From Taibaiella soli (lineage in GTDB: Bacteria > Bacteroidota > Bacteroidia > Chitinophagales > Chitinophagaceae), in contig NZ_QKTW01000009.1 in NCBI RefSeq assembly GCF_003236175.1, positions 124,001 through 188,000 on the forward strand: DNA of 64,000 nt, in the 5' to 3' direction. Position 1 is the first letter of the stretch. Each line of letters starts with the position of its first letter. Shown here piece after piece: positions 44,807 to 51,365 of this stretch. A model generated the notes under the pieces. That model had not been told where the DNA came from. It did no database searches and saw only the letters and a program-made list of their open reading frames with translations. A program made the position numbers and the translations under genes.

Positions 44807-45100
44807 CTAATTGTTGACCGTCCATTGTTTCTCTATCCGTTCGCTGAGATTATTGATGGCCTCTGTGAGGCGGGCATTGGTATCGCACTGACGGGCGATG
44901 GCTTCAATGTTTTGTTTTTCTACTGCAAACTGTCGATTAAAGATCTCTTCAAACTTTTTGTCGCTCTCTTTCTTGTCCGCTTCGCGCATGCGCTGTACCT
45001 GTTTCAGTTCTTTCATAAAATAATTGAGAAATAAAACCAGCACGGTGACGATCGTTAAATTTTCAGCAAGACCGCTGAGTACATCTGTATTCGTATTCAT
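44807..45100 (-). CDS. Small membrane protein with coiled-coil tail (holin accessory/spanin-like)
   Basis: 97 residues: one N-terminal membrane helix (about 14-30, LTIVTVLVLFLNYFM) and a highly charged coiled coil (about 32-92). The layout resembles BhlA/UviB-type holins or i-spanins. It follows the other small membrane gene by 14 bp on the same strand, so they are very probably cotranscribed. Confidence 0.7.
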   Translation of the reverse strand: MNTNTDVLSGLAENLTIVTVLVLFLNYFMKELKQVQRMREADKKESDKKFEEIFNRQFAVEKQNIEAIARQCDTNARLTEAINNLSERIEKQWTVNN

Positions 45101-45114
45101 AGGCGGCTGCGGGT

Positions 45115-45408
45115 TTAAAACGGTGCGTCATTCTCTGTGTTGGATGAATTGCCCGACTTGCCGACCGATGCTGCTTTAGGCAGAAACGACATGCCGGTAA
45201 CCGTGCTGATGATAATGAGCAACTGATCTGCGGCCGCTGTGAGCACATCTTTGGTAGCCTGATTAATAGCGAACAGGTTTTGCGATACCAGGAAATTTCC
45301 GGTGACGATTAATACGCCGAGTGCAATCATAGCTATGCGCAGCTTAATGAAGAATGCGGGTGAGCTGGTCTTCAGACGTTGAAAGAACTCGATGATAAAT
45401 GACTTCAT
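45115..45408 (-). CDS. Small membrane protein, holin-like
   Basis: 97 residues with two hydrophobic segments (about 20-42 and 62-80) joined by a short loop, a basic N-terminus and a polar tail. Size and topology fit class II holins, and gene order (holin-like, coiled-coil, endolysin) fits a lysis cassette. No family can be named from sequence alone. It would form the pore that lets the signal-less M15 enzyme reach peptidoglycan. Confidence 0.68.
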   Translation of the reverse strand: MKSFIIEFFQRLKTSSPAFFIKLRIAMIALGVLIVTGNFLVSQNLFAINQATKDVLTAAADQLLIIISTVTGMSFLPKAASVGKSGNSSNTENDAPF

Positions 45409-45541
45409 AGATTTGAGGGTTTAGGTTAATTAATAAACCAAAATTAAGGTCTGATGTTGCAGTGTATCTGCACGCTGAAAGAGGCTGAGGGTAGGGGATT
45501 GGTTGTGAATTATTCATAAATTAGCCGCTGCATTATCTGTT

Positions 45542-46240
45542 ATGAAAAGAACGTTTTCCGCTTTATTACTGCTGGCTTGTTGTTTGGGGTTGCTGCTGTA
45601 TGGCTGCAGAAAAAGTGCGCCGGTGCCGGGTCCGGGAAGCTTTGAGTACCGGTATAATGTGTTTTACAAGGATGGCATCAAATACTTTCATGAGTTTGCA
45701 CACCCAAGTAATATTGTAATGCTGGGCACTTCGCTTACTTACTATGGCGACTGGTGTACGATGCTGCGACGTGCAGATGTGATGGCGCAGGGGATACAGG
45801 GCGATAATTCTTTTGGGTTTAAACATCGGATGAATCTGGTGTTTGATGTGCATCCTAGAATATGCTTTGTAGAAGTGGGGGCGAATGATGCGCGCAATGT
45901 ATCGGCTACTACTTTTTATCTGGTGCGCAATAATATTAATGGCATCATCAACACACTGAAAGCGAAAGATGTGGTGCCGGTGCTTACAACTATTCCATAC
46001 GGTATCAGCAATAGCGACAAACGGCGGATGTATAATACGAAGGTGTACATCATGAATGAACTGATCCGCGATATTGCGGCGCAGCAACGTATAAAGCTGA
46101 TAGACCTGAATAAGATGTGTGCTGAGGGCCTGTCTTTAAAACCTGAATATGCATCGTGGGACGGAGGACATCTTTCTGCGAAAGGATTCAGACTTTGGGT
46201 GGATGCGGTGCAGGATTTGCTGTGGGAATATAAAATCTAA
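45542..46240 (+). CDS. SGNH/GDSL-family hydrolase lipoprotein
   Basis: 232 residues. A lipoprotein signal ends in the lipobox LLYGC (Cys22), so it is membrane-anchored in the periplasm or on the outer membrane. SGNH blocks: MLGTSLT with nucleophile Ser64 (GTSL in place of GDSL), GIQGDNSFG (block II), VEVGANDAR (block III) and the catalytic dyad WDGGHLSAKG (block V). It is likely an esterase or acetylhydrolase acting on acylated polysaccharide, lipid or wall substrates. It stands alone, divergent from the holin-like gene. Confidence 0.9.
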   Translation: MKRTFSALLLLACCLGLLLYGCRKSAPVPGPGSFEYRYNVFYKDGIKYFHEFAHPSNIVMLGTSLTYYGDWCTMLRRADVMAQGIQGDNSFGFKHRMNLVFDVHPRICFVEVGANDARNVSATTFYLVRNNINGIINTLKAKDVVPVLTTIPYGISNSDKRRMYNTKVYIMNELIRDIAAQQRIKLIDLNKMCAEGLSLKPEYASWDGGHLSAKGFRLWVDAVQDLLWEYKI

Positions 46241-46283
46241 GTCAAAATTCAAAAGTCAAAACCTCAAAGTTTTTCGTGGTGTT

Positions 46284-46311
46284 GTAGAGACGTAGCATGC
46301 TACGTCTCTAC
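46284..46311. repeat. Perfect 28-bp palindrome
   Basis: Arms GTAGAGACGTAGCA and TGCTACGTCTCTAC have no central spacer. This belongs to the GTAGAGACG...CGTCTCTAC class of dispersed palindromes seen in several phyla. It also could act as a terminator for the SGNH gene, but no T-run follows. Confidence 0.8.
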
Positions 46312-46334
46312 GTGATGTGTGCGGTTGCTATTTA

Positions 46335-46550
46335 TCAATTCGCAGTCATCTTAAAATACAGACATTCCAGCAGCACACCAATGCCAAACAAAAGCGCTGT
46401 TGCGAGTATTCTTTCCCAGCGGTTCAATTTCCTTAATCGTTTACGCAATAAGAATCAAAGCACAAGGTAGATGATCAGACAGGGTGCAACGGCGAGGATA
46501 GCTAAGGCAAATAGTCCGCTGTTATTGAATTCCTGTGCAAGAAGAAGCAT
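46335..46550 (-). pseudogene. Small two-helix membrane protein gene broken by one in-frame TGA
   Basis: From the ATG at 46550 the frame reads 31 codons (MLLLAQEFNNSGLFALAI... ending IIYLVL), a TGA at 46455-46457, then continues in the same frame for 39 codons (FLLRKRLRKLNRWERIL...) to TGA at 46335-46337. Both halves look like protein: a membrane helix, a basic loop and a second helix. A TGG-to-TGA change would explain the stop. It could be a young pseudogene, a sequencing error or readthrough. The family is not recognised. Confidence 0.5.
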
Positions 46551-46745
46551 TAGTGTTTTGTTTATCAGTATTTCAGGCCGTTTGTGCTAATTTATAAGTG
46601 GCACGTTGCTTGTGTCGCGTGCAAATTGCCGTCTTCAATTTCTCATAAAATTAACTTTTTTTGGAACCGATGTCTGCCGGCTTTATTTGGGCGAAATGTA
46701 GCGTGGCGGCGAATCAGACGCTGATTTTTGTAATAGTGACTTGCC

Positions 46746-46753
46746 TACATTCG
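46746..46753 (+). promoter_or_regulatory. Probable -7 box of the 165-residue gene
   Basis: TACATTCG, one base off consensus, 39 bp before the ATG at 46793. Confidence 0.4.
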
Positions 46754-46792
46754 GACTTCTAATAGATTCATTAACCCCCAAAATAAGGCATT

Positions 46793-47290
46793 ATGGCTTT
46801 AGACAATCTTATCAGCGTATCATTTACGCCTCAGGAGCTCGACCAGATCGATAGCGCGCTCAGCACAATCACGAAAGTAATGGAAGACAAAGCAGTCAAC
46901 CTTACGCCCGACCAGCGGCAGCAATATGGCCGCGTGCGCTATGCAATGGAAGTATGGATTCAGAAGGCAAACAGCTACATGGCACAAAACACGCAGCTTG
47001 TGCCCGGCTTTGTAGACTATGAAGAACACAAAAAAGATCTGGCGGCGCACAATGCCCTCAATCCGCGTATCGACAGAATGCAGACCGTATTGCAAATGCT
47101 GCTCGATACCAACCTGCTGCTTGGCACCGATCTGTACAACAACAGTCTGGCCTTTTATCGCAGCCTCAAGGCATCTACGCAGAGCAATGCCGCCGGCGCC
47201 TCTGCCATTTATCACGATCTGAAACAGCAGTTTCCTAATACTACCTTAAACCGGGTAGCGAAAGAAAAAGACAGTAATGCCAATTCCTGA
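46793..47290 (+). CDS. Conserved hypothetical alpha-helical protein
   Basis: 165 residues, almost entirely helical, without signal peptide or membrane helix. Typical stretches are FTPQELDQIDSALSTI and VNLTPDQRQQYGRVRYAMEVW. It resembles small single-gene proteins scattered in Bacteroidota, but I cannot name the family or a function. It has its own promoter-like box and a strong terminator. Confidence 0.75.
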   Translation: MALDNLISVSFTPQELDQIDSALSTITKVMEDKAVNLTPDQRQQYGRVRYAMEVWIQKANSYMAQNTQLVPGFVDYEEHKKDLAAHNALNPRIDRMQTVLQMLLDTNLLLGTDLYNNSLAFYRSLKASTQSNAAGASAIYHDLKQQFPNTTLNRVAKEKDSNANS

Positions 47291-47312
47291 TCAACGATGG
47301 TAGTTTGCAAGA

Positions 47313-47353
47313 AAAGCGCGCCCGCCACATCTGTAGCAGGCGCGCTTTTTTTC
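47313..47353 (+). terminator. Terminator after the 165-residue gene
   Basis: AAAGCGCGCC...GGCGCGCTTT, a 10-bp stem with a loop of about 16 nt, followed by a T-run. Confidence 0.9.
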
Positions 47354-47409
47354 ACTTATTTTTCCTGAGCCATCGCTAAGTGTAGCGCCGCTGCCCTCAG
47401 AGGACTTCT

Positions 47410-47639
47410 TTAATACCCAACGATGACCTTTTAAATACTCGATGCCCACCAATTTAGTACCCGTAGCCTACTTTTCTAGTACCCATCGAGGACCTTTTTA
47501 GTACCCGGCGACTACTTCTTTAGTACCCAACGACTACCTTTTTAATACCCGGCGCCTACCTTTTTAATACCCAGGGATGACCAAATTAGTACCCGGCGAT
47601 GACCATTTTAGTACCCGCCGGGTACTTCCGGAGTACCCC
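47410..47639. repeat. Degenerate tandem array with exact 22-bp period, 10.5 units
   Basis: Units begin at 47410, 47432, 47454, 47476, 47498, 47520, 47542, 47564, 47586, 47608 and 47630 (partial). Each has TTA(G/A)TACCC in its first nine bases and usually (C/G)GA(C/T)(G/T)ACC or CTACC near base 17. Bases differ between units, yet no unit gains or loses a base. 22 is not a multiple of 3, so the array does not encode a protein repeat. It is not CRISPR-like: there are no unique spacers. Confidence 0.9.
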
Positions 47640-47692
47640 AAGGCTTGTAGGCTATTATCAAAGCAACGTAAATGCATTGTTTCTGACTTTTC

Positions 47693-47770
47693 GGGCGTGC
47701 CCCTCCGGGTCGTGCTATCCGCTGCAAGTCCTCGCTGCGCTGCGGGCTTTCCGCTGCTATCACTCACGCG
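47693..47770. repeat. Dispersed GC-rich repeat, copy 2
   Basis: A diverged shorter copy of the element at 18629-18750, starting GGGCGTGCCCCTCCGGGTC and containing GCAAGTCCTCGCTGCGCTG. Confidence 0.8.
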
Positions 47771-47864
47771 GTTTCAGTTGACAGTTGACAATGGACAGTT
47801 GACAGTTAGCAGTGATGCCAATACCTGACGATTTTCATTTCTCCAGGCTGTAATAAAAAGTAAC

Positions 47865-47872
47865 TATGTTTG
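47865..47872 (+). promoter_or_regulatory. -7 box of the structured-leader transcript
   Basis: TATGTTTG matches TAnnTTTG. Transcription would start near 47878, giving a leader of about 138 nt before the 70-residue ORF, with the structured element inside it. Confidence 0.5.
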
Positions 47873-47913
47873 CAGCTCCTAAATCATTACATAATGCATA
47901 AAATATTTTCACG

Positions 47914-47991
47914 GCAGCCCGTGCTATGGTGGGTATATCCGAAAGGATACCAACGCTGTAATGAGCGTAGGACACCTAACGCACGGGCTGC
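47914..47991 (+). ncRNA. Candidate structured RNA element, three-way junction (leader element or mobile palindrome)
   Basis: P1 is an 11-bp perfect stem (GCAGCCCGTGC 47914-47924 with GCACGGGCTGC 47981-47991). Inside: a 4-bp P2 (47928-47931 with 47973-47976), a hairpin P3 capped by a GAAA tetraloop (47932-47951), and a hairpin P4 (ACGCT/AGCGT, 47953-47968). The strands next to P1 read TATGG and CCTAAC, one base off the 11-nt GAAA-tetraloop receptor. A 14-bp direct repeat (CCTAAATCATTACA) occurs at about 47878 and again at about 48000, just before the ORF start. So an inserted mobile element with target duplication is the main alternative to a riboswitch-like leader. Confidence 0.5.
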
Positions 47992-48015
47992 AGTATTTTC
48001 CTAAATCATTACATT

Positions 48016-48228
48016 ATGGTACGTGTTACCGAAGACAAACTGATCATTGAGATCAAATCGGATTTTCCAGCGCTCCTGCTCCGCGATCTGCAAGAAAGCC
48101 TTTTGAGTGTACTCCAGCGCCGCAGCGACAGCTCCACGCCAGAGGCTATTGACGATGTCAACTGTCTGGAGCTCCTTAAAGCGCTCTTGCCAGAAACCGA
48201 GGCTTATGAACGTAGTTACGAAGCATAG
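48016..48228 (+). CDS. Small hypothetical protein behind a structured leader
   Basis: 70 residues, acidic, helical, without membrane segment: it starts MVRVTEDKLIIEIKSDFPA and ends in an E/Y-rich tail. Not recognised. A -7 box, a structured leader and a terminator immediately after the stop frame it as a real transcription unit. Composition is protein-like, but the evidence for translation is only moderate. Confidence 0.55.
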   Translation: MVRVTEDKLIIEIKSDFPALLLRDLQESLLSVLQRRSDSSTPEAIDDVNCLELLKALLPETEAYERSYEA

Positions 48229-48243
48229 TTATTCTAAAGAGAA

Positions 48244-48270
48244 ATGTCCGGCGATGAGCCGGACATTTTT
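48244..48270 (+). terminator. Terminator after the 70-residue ORF
   Basis: ATGTCCGGC-GATGA-GCCGGACAT, a perfect 9-bp stem, then TTTTT. Confidence 0.92.
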
Positions 48271-48335
48271 ATGTGAACTAATTTATTTGAGTTGGACGAT
48301 TCCAATTTGCAAACTGTTTGTTGAAGAGTGTCGCA

Positions 48336-48821
48336 TCAATTTCCTAAAAAGTCCTGAACTGGGCGGGCTAATATTTTGTTTTTATTTTCTGAACGTGTCA
48401 CATATACATCATTTGACAGGAGATGGCACAATAACTGGTAAATATTGTTAGAAAAGGGGTTTGACTCTATACGTCCAGGCAATACGATCGTGTAAGACCA
48501 AAAATTTTCTAAAATAATTTTTACTTCAGCACTTGTGACTTTTAAGTCGTTAAATATGGCTACGGTGGCATCAAATCCCTTTTGCTTATTCGCAATGATG
48601 GAAAAACTACCTTCGCCATTCTCATTTAATTCATAAGATGAATCGTCGTCGTGTGCTTGGTTATCTTTTGTAAAAAATAGCCAGAGCATGTTATCAATGG
48701 AGCTTTCTTTATCAACGACACATTTGGGCCAAATTTTTTTTATTTCGGATATCAAAATTGTTTCTAACTCAAAAAAAGATTTCTGAGAAAATAGAATGTA
48801 ATCATAGCCGGTGATATTCAT
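48336..48821 (-). CDS. Hypothetical small protein, candidate orphan immunity gene 4
   Basis: 161 residues with an acidic middle (HDDDSSYELNENGEG) and no signal peptide. No family recognised. AT-rich compared with housekeeping genes. It is the last of four small minus-strand genes that trail the Tc toxin tip and is separated from the previous one by a ~265-bp repeat. That position and the soluble acidic character fit an immunity protein for an alternative tip; this is inference. Confidence 0.65.
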   Translation of the reverse strand: MNITGYDYILFSQKSFFELETILISEIKKIWPKCVVDKESSIDNMLWLFFTKDNQAHDDDSSYELNENGEGSFSIIANKQKGFDATVAIFNDLKVTSAEVKIILENFWSYTIVLPGRIESNPFSNNIYQLLCHLLSNDVYVTRSENKNKILARPVQDFLGN

Positions 48822-48844
48822 AGTTTTATCTTTTTGGTGGTATA

Positions 48845-49110
48845 CCCGCTATTCTCCATGTTAGCGTAGCGCATGTCGAACTACAGATAGCTTGCGATTT
48901 ATAATCGTACACAATACTCCGTAAAATACATTAAAACCAATATCGGCACACTGCAGCTTTAGGATTGATAAGGTTCGTGATTGGGGTGAATGCATCTTGT
49001 GTGCGTTACGTACTACATGCAAAAACGGCCAGCTAAAGCCACCCGTTTTGTGTTATTTGATTTGTTGATGATAATGTTTGAATAGTTGTGAGATGCGGAC
49101 TAGAAATCTC
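48845..49110. repeat. Immunity-array spacer repeat, copy 3
   Basis: About 265 bp, roughly 85-90% like the copies at 49578 and 50178. It contains CCATGTTAGCGTAGCGCATG near one end, CAATACTCCGTAAAATACAT, and the imperfect hairpin AAAACGGCC...CCCGTTTT that can act as a terminator on either strand. Its last bases overlap the 3' end of the following minus-strand gene (stop at 49100). Confidence 0.88.
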
Positions 49111-49555
49111 CCCAATCCTGAGGACCGTACCAATCATCCATCAAATCCATCCATGTTTGATCTCCGGACCAATCCGAATTTAAATCAAAACCCATCACAG
49201 CATCGATAAATTCTTGAGGTGGGCGGTAGCCATGTTCAAGAATATAGTGTATGATCAAAGAAGGGGCCGCAAATGTTTTTGCTTGGTCATTGTTGGGAAC
49301 CCATATTTCGGCATGGCCTAGTATACGATGTTTGCCTTCTTGTAAATAGACCCACCCTCTTTCGGGCGGACAAAAACCACATAAATGCACTCCTCTTGTC
49401 AGACACGTGGCTTCTCTGTCGTGTAGAGCTATTAATTTTTTTACGACTTTCTCATCTACTTCTCCTTTTTCATAATCGTGTTCTGGTTCTAACCAACCAA
49501 TATGTAGTACGCGGCCTTTCGTATTTTTGTATTCTGTAAAATCTTTAAAAAACAT
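49100..49555 (-). CDS. DUF7919-like protein, candidate orphan immunity gene 3
   Basis: 151 residues from the ATG at 49555 (MFFKDFTEYKNTKG). The longer frame to 49672 translates the repeat and is rejected. GRVLHIGWLEPEHDYEKGEV, HLCGFCP and HAEIWVP...AAPSLIIHYILEHGYRPPQEFIDAV match a widespread small-protein family (I recall it as DUF7919) often found near polymorphic toxins. Soluble, acidic C-terminus. Candidate immunity protein for a different tip; the pairing is unknown. Confidence 0.75.
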   Translation of the reverse strand: MFFKDFTEYKNTKGRVLHIGWLEPEHDYEKGEVDEKVVKKLIALHDREATCLTRGVHLCGFCPPERGWVYLQEGKHRILGHAEIWVPNNDQAKTFAAPSLIIHYILEHGYRPPQEFIDAVMGFDLNSDWSGDQTWMDLMDDWYGPQDWGDF

Positions 49556-49577
49556 ATGTTCAAATTTAACGTTTATT

Positions 49578-49845
49578 CCCGCTGTTCGCCATGTTAGCGT
49601 AGCGCATGGAGAACTATAAATAGCATGCGATTTATAATCGCACACAATACTCCGTAAAATATATAAAACCAATATCGGTACACTGCAGCTTCAAGATTGA
49701 TAAGGCTCATGATTGGAGTGAATGCACCTTGTGTGGGCGTTACATACTACATGCAAAAACGGGTAGCTTTCGCCACCCGTTTTGTGTTATTCGATTTGTT
49801 GTTGACAATGATTGAACTGCTAGCGAGATATGGATTGGAAATCCG
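49578..49845. repeat. Immunity-array spacer repeat, copy 2
   Basis: Same unit as at 48845 and 50178. Here the internal hairpin is best preserved: ACGGGT-A-GC-TTTC-GC-C-ACCCGT, flanked by A and T runs (about 49758-49783). Confidence 0.88.
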
Positions 49846-49910
49846 TTTTGTCTGGTCGTACCTTAATCAAAAAGAGAGTTTTTAAGATTAAATCTATGGT
49901 GCAGCAACTA

Positions 49911-50141
49911 TTAATTGTTGTTTTCTAGAAGAACAATAAATCCTAACTTTTCTAATTTTTCTAGAAGTTCAGGCAGTTCTTTCTCAGAAATATCACATGA
50001 AATATCTTTCATAGAATGGAACATATCTCGTAGAACTCCAACAGTTTTAAATTCCATAATGCTATGTTCTCTAATTTTATCTAGAGCGAGTAAAATGTGA
50101 TTGTTTTTATTTTCGATATAGGGAATTTTAATCTTTATCAT
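49911..50141 (-). CDS. Small hypothetical protein, candidate orphan immunity gene 2
   Basis: 76 residues, AT-rich, charged and helical (ISCDISEKELPELLEKLEKLGF). No family recognised. It sits between two copies of the spacer repeat in the same orientation as the toxin gene. It may be a complete small immunity protein or the remains of a larger gene. Confidence 0.55.
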   Translation of the reverse strand: MIKIKIPYIENKNNHILLALDKIREHSIMEFKTVGVLRDMFHSMKDISCDISEKELPELLEKLEKLGFIVLLENNN

Positions 50142-50177
50142 TGTTTAATTTTTTGCGAATTTACTTCTGTATTTAGT

Positions 50178-50440
50178 CCCGCTGTTCTCCATGTTAGCGT
50201 AGCGCATGGCGAACTACAGATAGCTTGTGATTTATCATCGCAGACAATACTCCGTAAAATACATCAAAACCATATAGACACACTGCAGTTTCAAGATTGA
50301 TAAGGTTCGTGATTGGGGTGAATGCATCTTGTGTGCGTTACGTACTACATGCAAAAACGGGCAGCTAAAGCCACCCGTTTTGTGTTATTTGATTTGTTGT
50401 TGGTAATGTTTGAATAGTTGTGAGACGTGGATTGAAATCC
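50178..50440. repeat. Immunity-array spacer repeat, copy 1
   Basis: The copy nearest the toxin gene. Same order of landmarks: CCATGTTAGCGTAGCGCATG, CAATACTCCGTAAAATACAT, CATGCAAAAACGGG...CCCGTTTTGTG. It is followed by an inverted repeat CTTCGACATG/CATGTCGAAG (50451-50460 and 50472-50481). Confidence 0.88.
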
Positions 50441-50564
50441 GATTCATCGGCTTCGACATGCGCTGTGCTAACATGTCGAAGAGCGGAATTTTTGATAGGT
50501 TTGAAAAGAAAAATATTCGCTGTGTACTTTGCCGGACATTTCTTCTTTTGCCTATTGCTTGAAT

Positions 50565-51011
50565 TTAATTAAATAAAAAGAGTATTTTTTTCAGCATTGA
50601 TGTAAAATTTTCGTTCGCGTTATTTGTTGTAATAATGCCTTTTTCTCTTTTTAAAAGCAAACTTTCATTATTCGCGAGTAAAACTGCATCTGCCTCGCAT
50701 TGAATAAGCAGGAATTGTACAATTTTCAGAATACAAAAAAGAGATTTGTTATAGTCAAAGAATTTATCTGTTCGGAATGAAATTTCAGTGCATTTCCCCC
50801 ATGTATAATCAATATTTTTTTCATTTGCTTCGTATTCGAAATGATTGACTTCTTTCGTTTTTATCCCGATAAGAATACCGCAATCGTTGTATAGGTCGTA
50901 TTTTTCATTTGGACTTTTCTGGTAACTAATTTTGTTTTCCGTCAAAAAAAGCTCCAATGATGATTTAATTTCGAAATGACCGTTTACATAAAAGTTGTAT
51001 GAGATCGCCAT
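50565..51011 (-). CDS. Probable cognate immunity protein of the CdiA-like toxin tip
   Basis: 148 residues, no signal peptide, AT-rich. The first 28 bp overlap the end of the 2530-residue toxin gene, the usual arrangement for a toxin and its immunity gene. Parts such as MAISYNFYVNG and AVLLANNESLLLKREKG resemble SitI3-like immunity proteins, though weakly. Predicted to bind and block the tip nuclease in the producing cell's cytosol. Function inferred from position. Confidence 0.78.
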   Translation of the reverse strand: MAISYNFYVNGHFEIKSSLELFLTENKISYQKSPNEKYDLYNDCGILIGIKTKEVNHFEYEANEKNIDYTWGKCTEISFRTDKFFDYNKSLFCILKIVQFLLIQCEADAVLLANNESLLLKREKGIITTNNANENFTSMLKKILFLFN

Positions 51012-51365
51012 AATGGTGGTTTTAGATATAATAAATTATTCTGGTTGTCTAAAATTATTACTTCTTTTAGTCCTTTAATTGGATAGTTTTTAAATTGAAG
51101 TTGCAATTTACCTAAATCTCCACTCCAATATTTTAAATTCAAAAATATTCGATCGGCTTGTCCCTCGGTTACCTTATCGGCGGCTTCAGTCCAAATCCCA
51201 CGTATAGACTTGTTGCTATTATAAGGAGAATAGCAATCAAAAATTAACCCTTCTATTTTATAATCTGGGTTTTTATTAGAATTTGGTACCGCTGGATTTT
51301 GTTCTATCGAATATCCTGTTTGTGCTAATGCATCAGCTCCTTCATTTTCTCGCTGCAGTGAGGTT
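50984..51365 (-). other. Toxin tip-coding region (CdiA C-terminal-like)
   Basis: The last about 125 codons. The region is AT-richer than the rest of the gene and matches contact-dependent inhibition tips: a GADALAQTGY helix, then PDYKIEG and FDCY on the central sheet, with Asp and Cys/Tyr at the usual catalytic-face positions. In Tc toxins this variable region is released inside the shell and injected. This tip type acts on bacterial tRNA in characterised CdiA proteins. Confidence 0.7.

Noticed and set aside
42683-45408. The lysis-like cassette as part of a prophage
   Set aside because: No capsid, terminase, portal, integrase or attachment-site signal is present around it; a prophage remnant cannot be fully excluded but is not supported.
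47410-47639. Interpretation of the 22-bp array as a CRISPR
   Set aside because: No conserved repeat alternating with unique spacers, no cas genes, and the whole 22-bp unit is partly conserved.
49556-49672. N-terminal extension of the 151-residue candidate immunity gene (start at 49672)
   Set aside because: The extra 39 codons translate the ~265-bp spacer repeat that also occurs where no gene overlaps it; the ATG at 49555 gives the family-like start.
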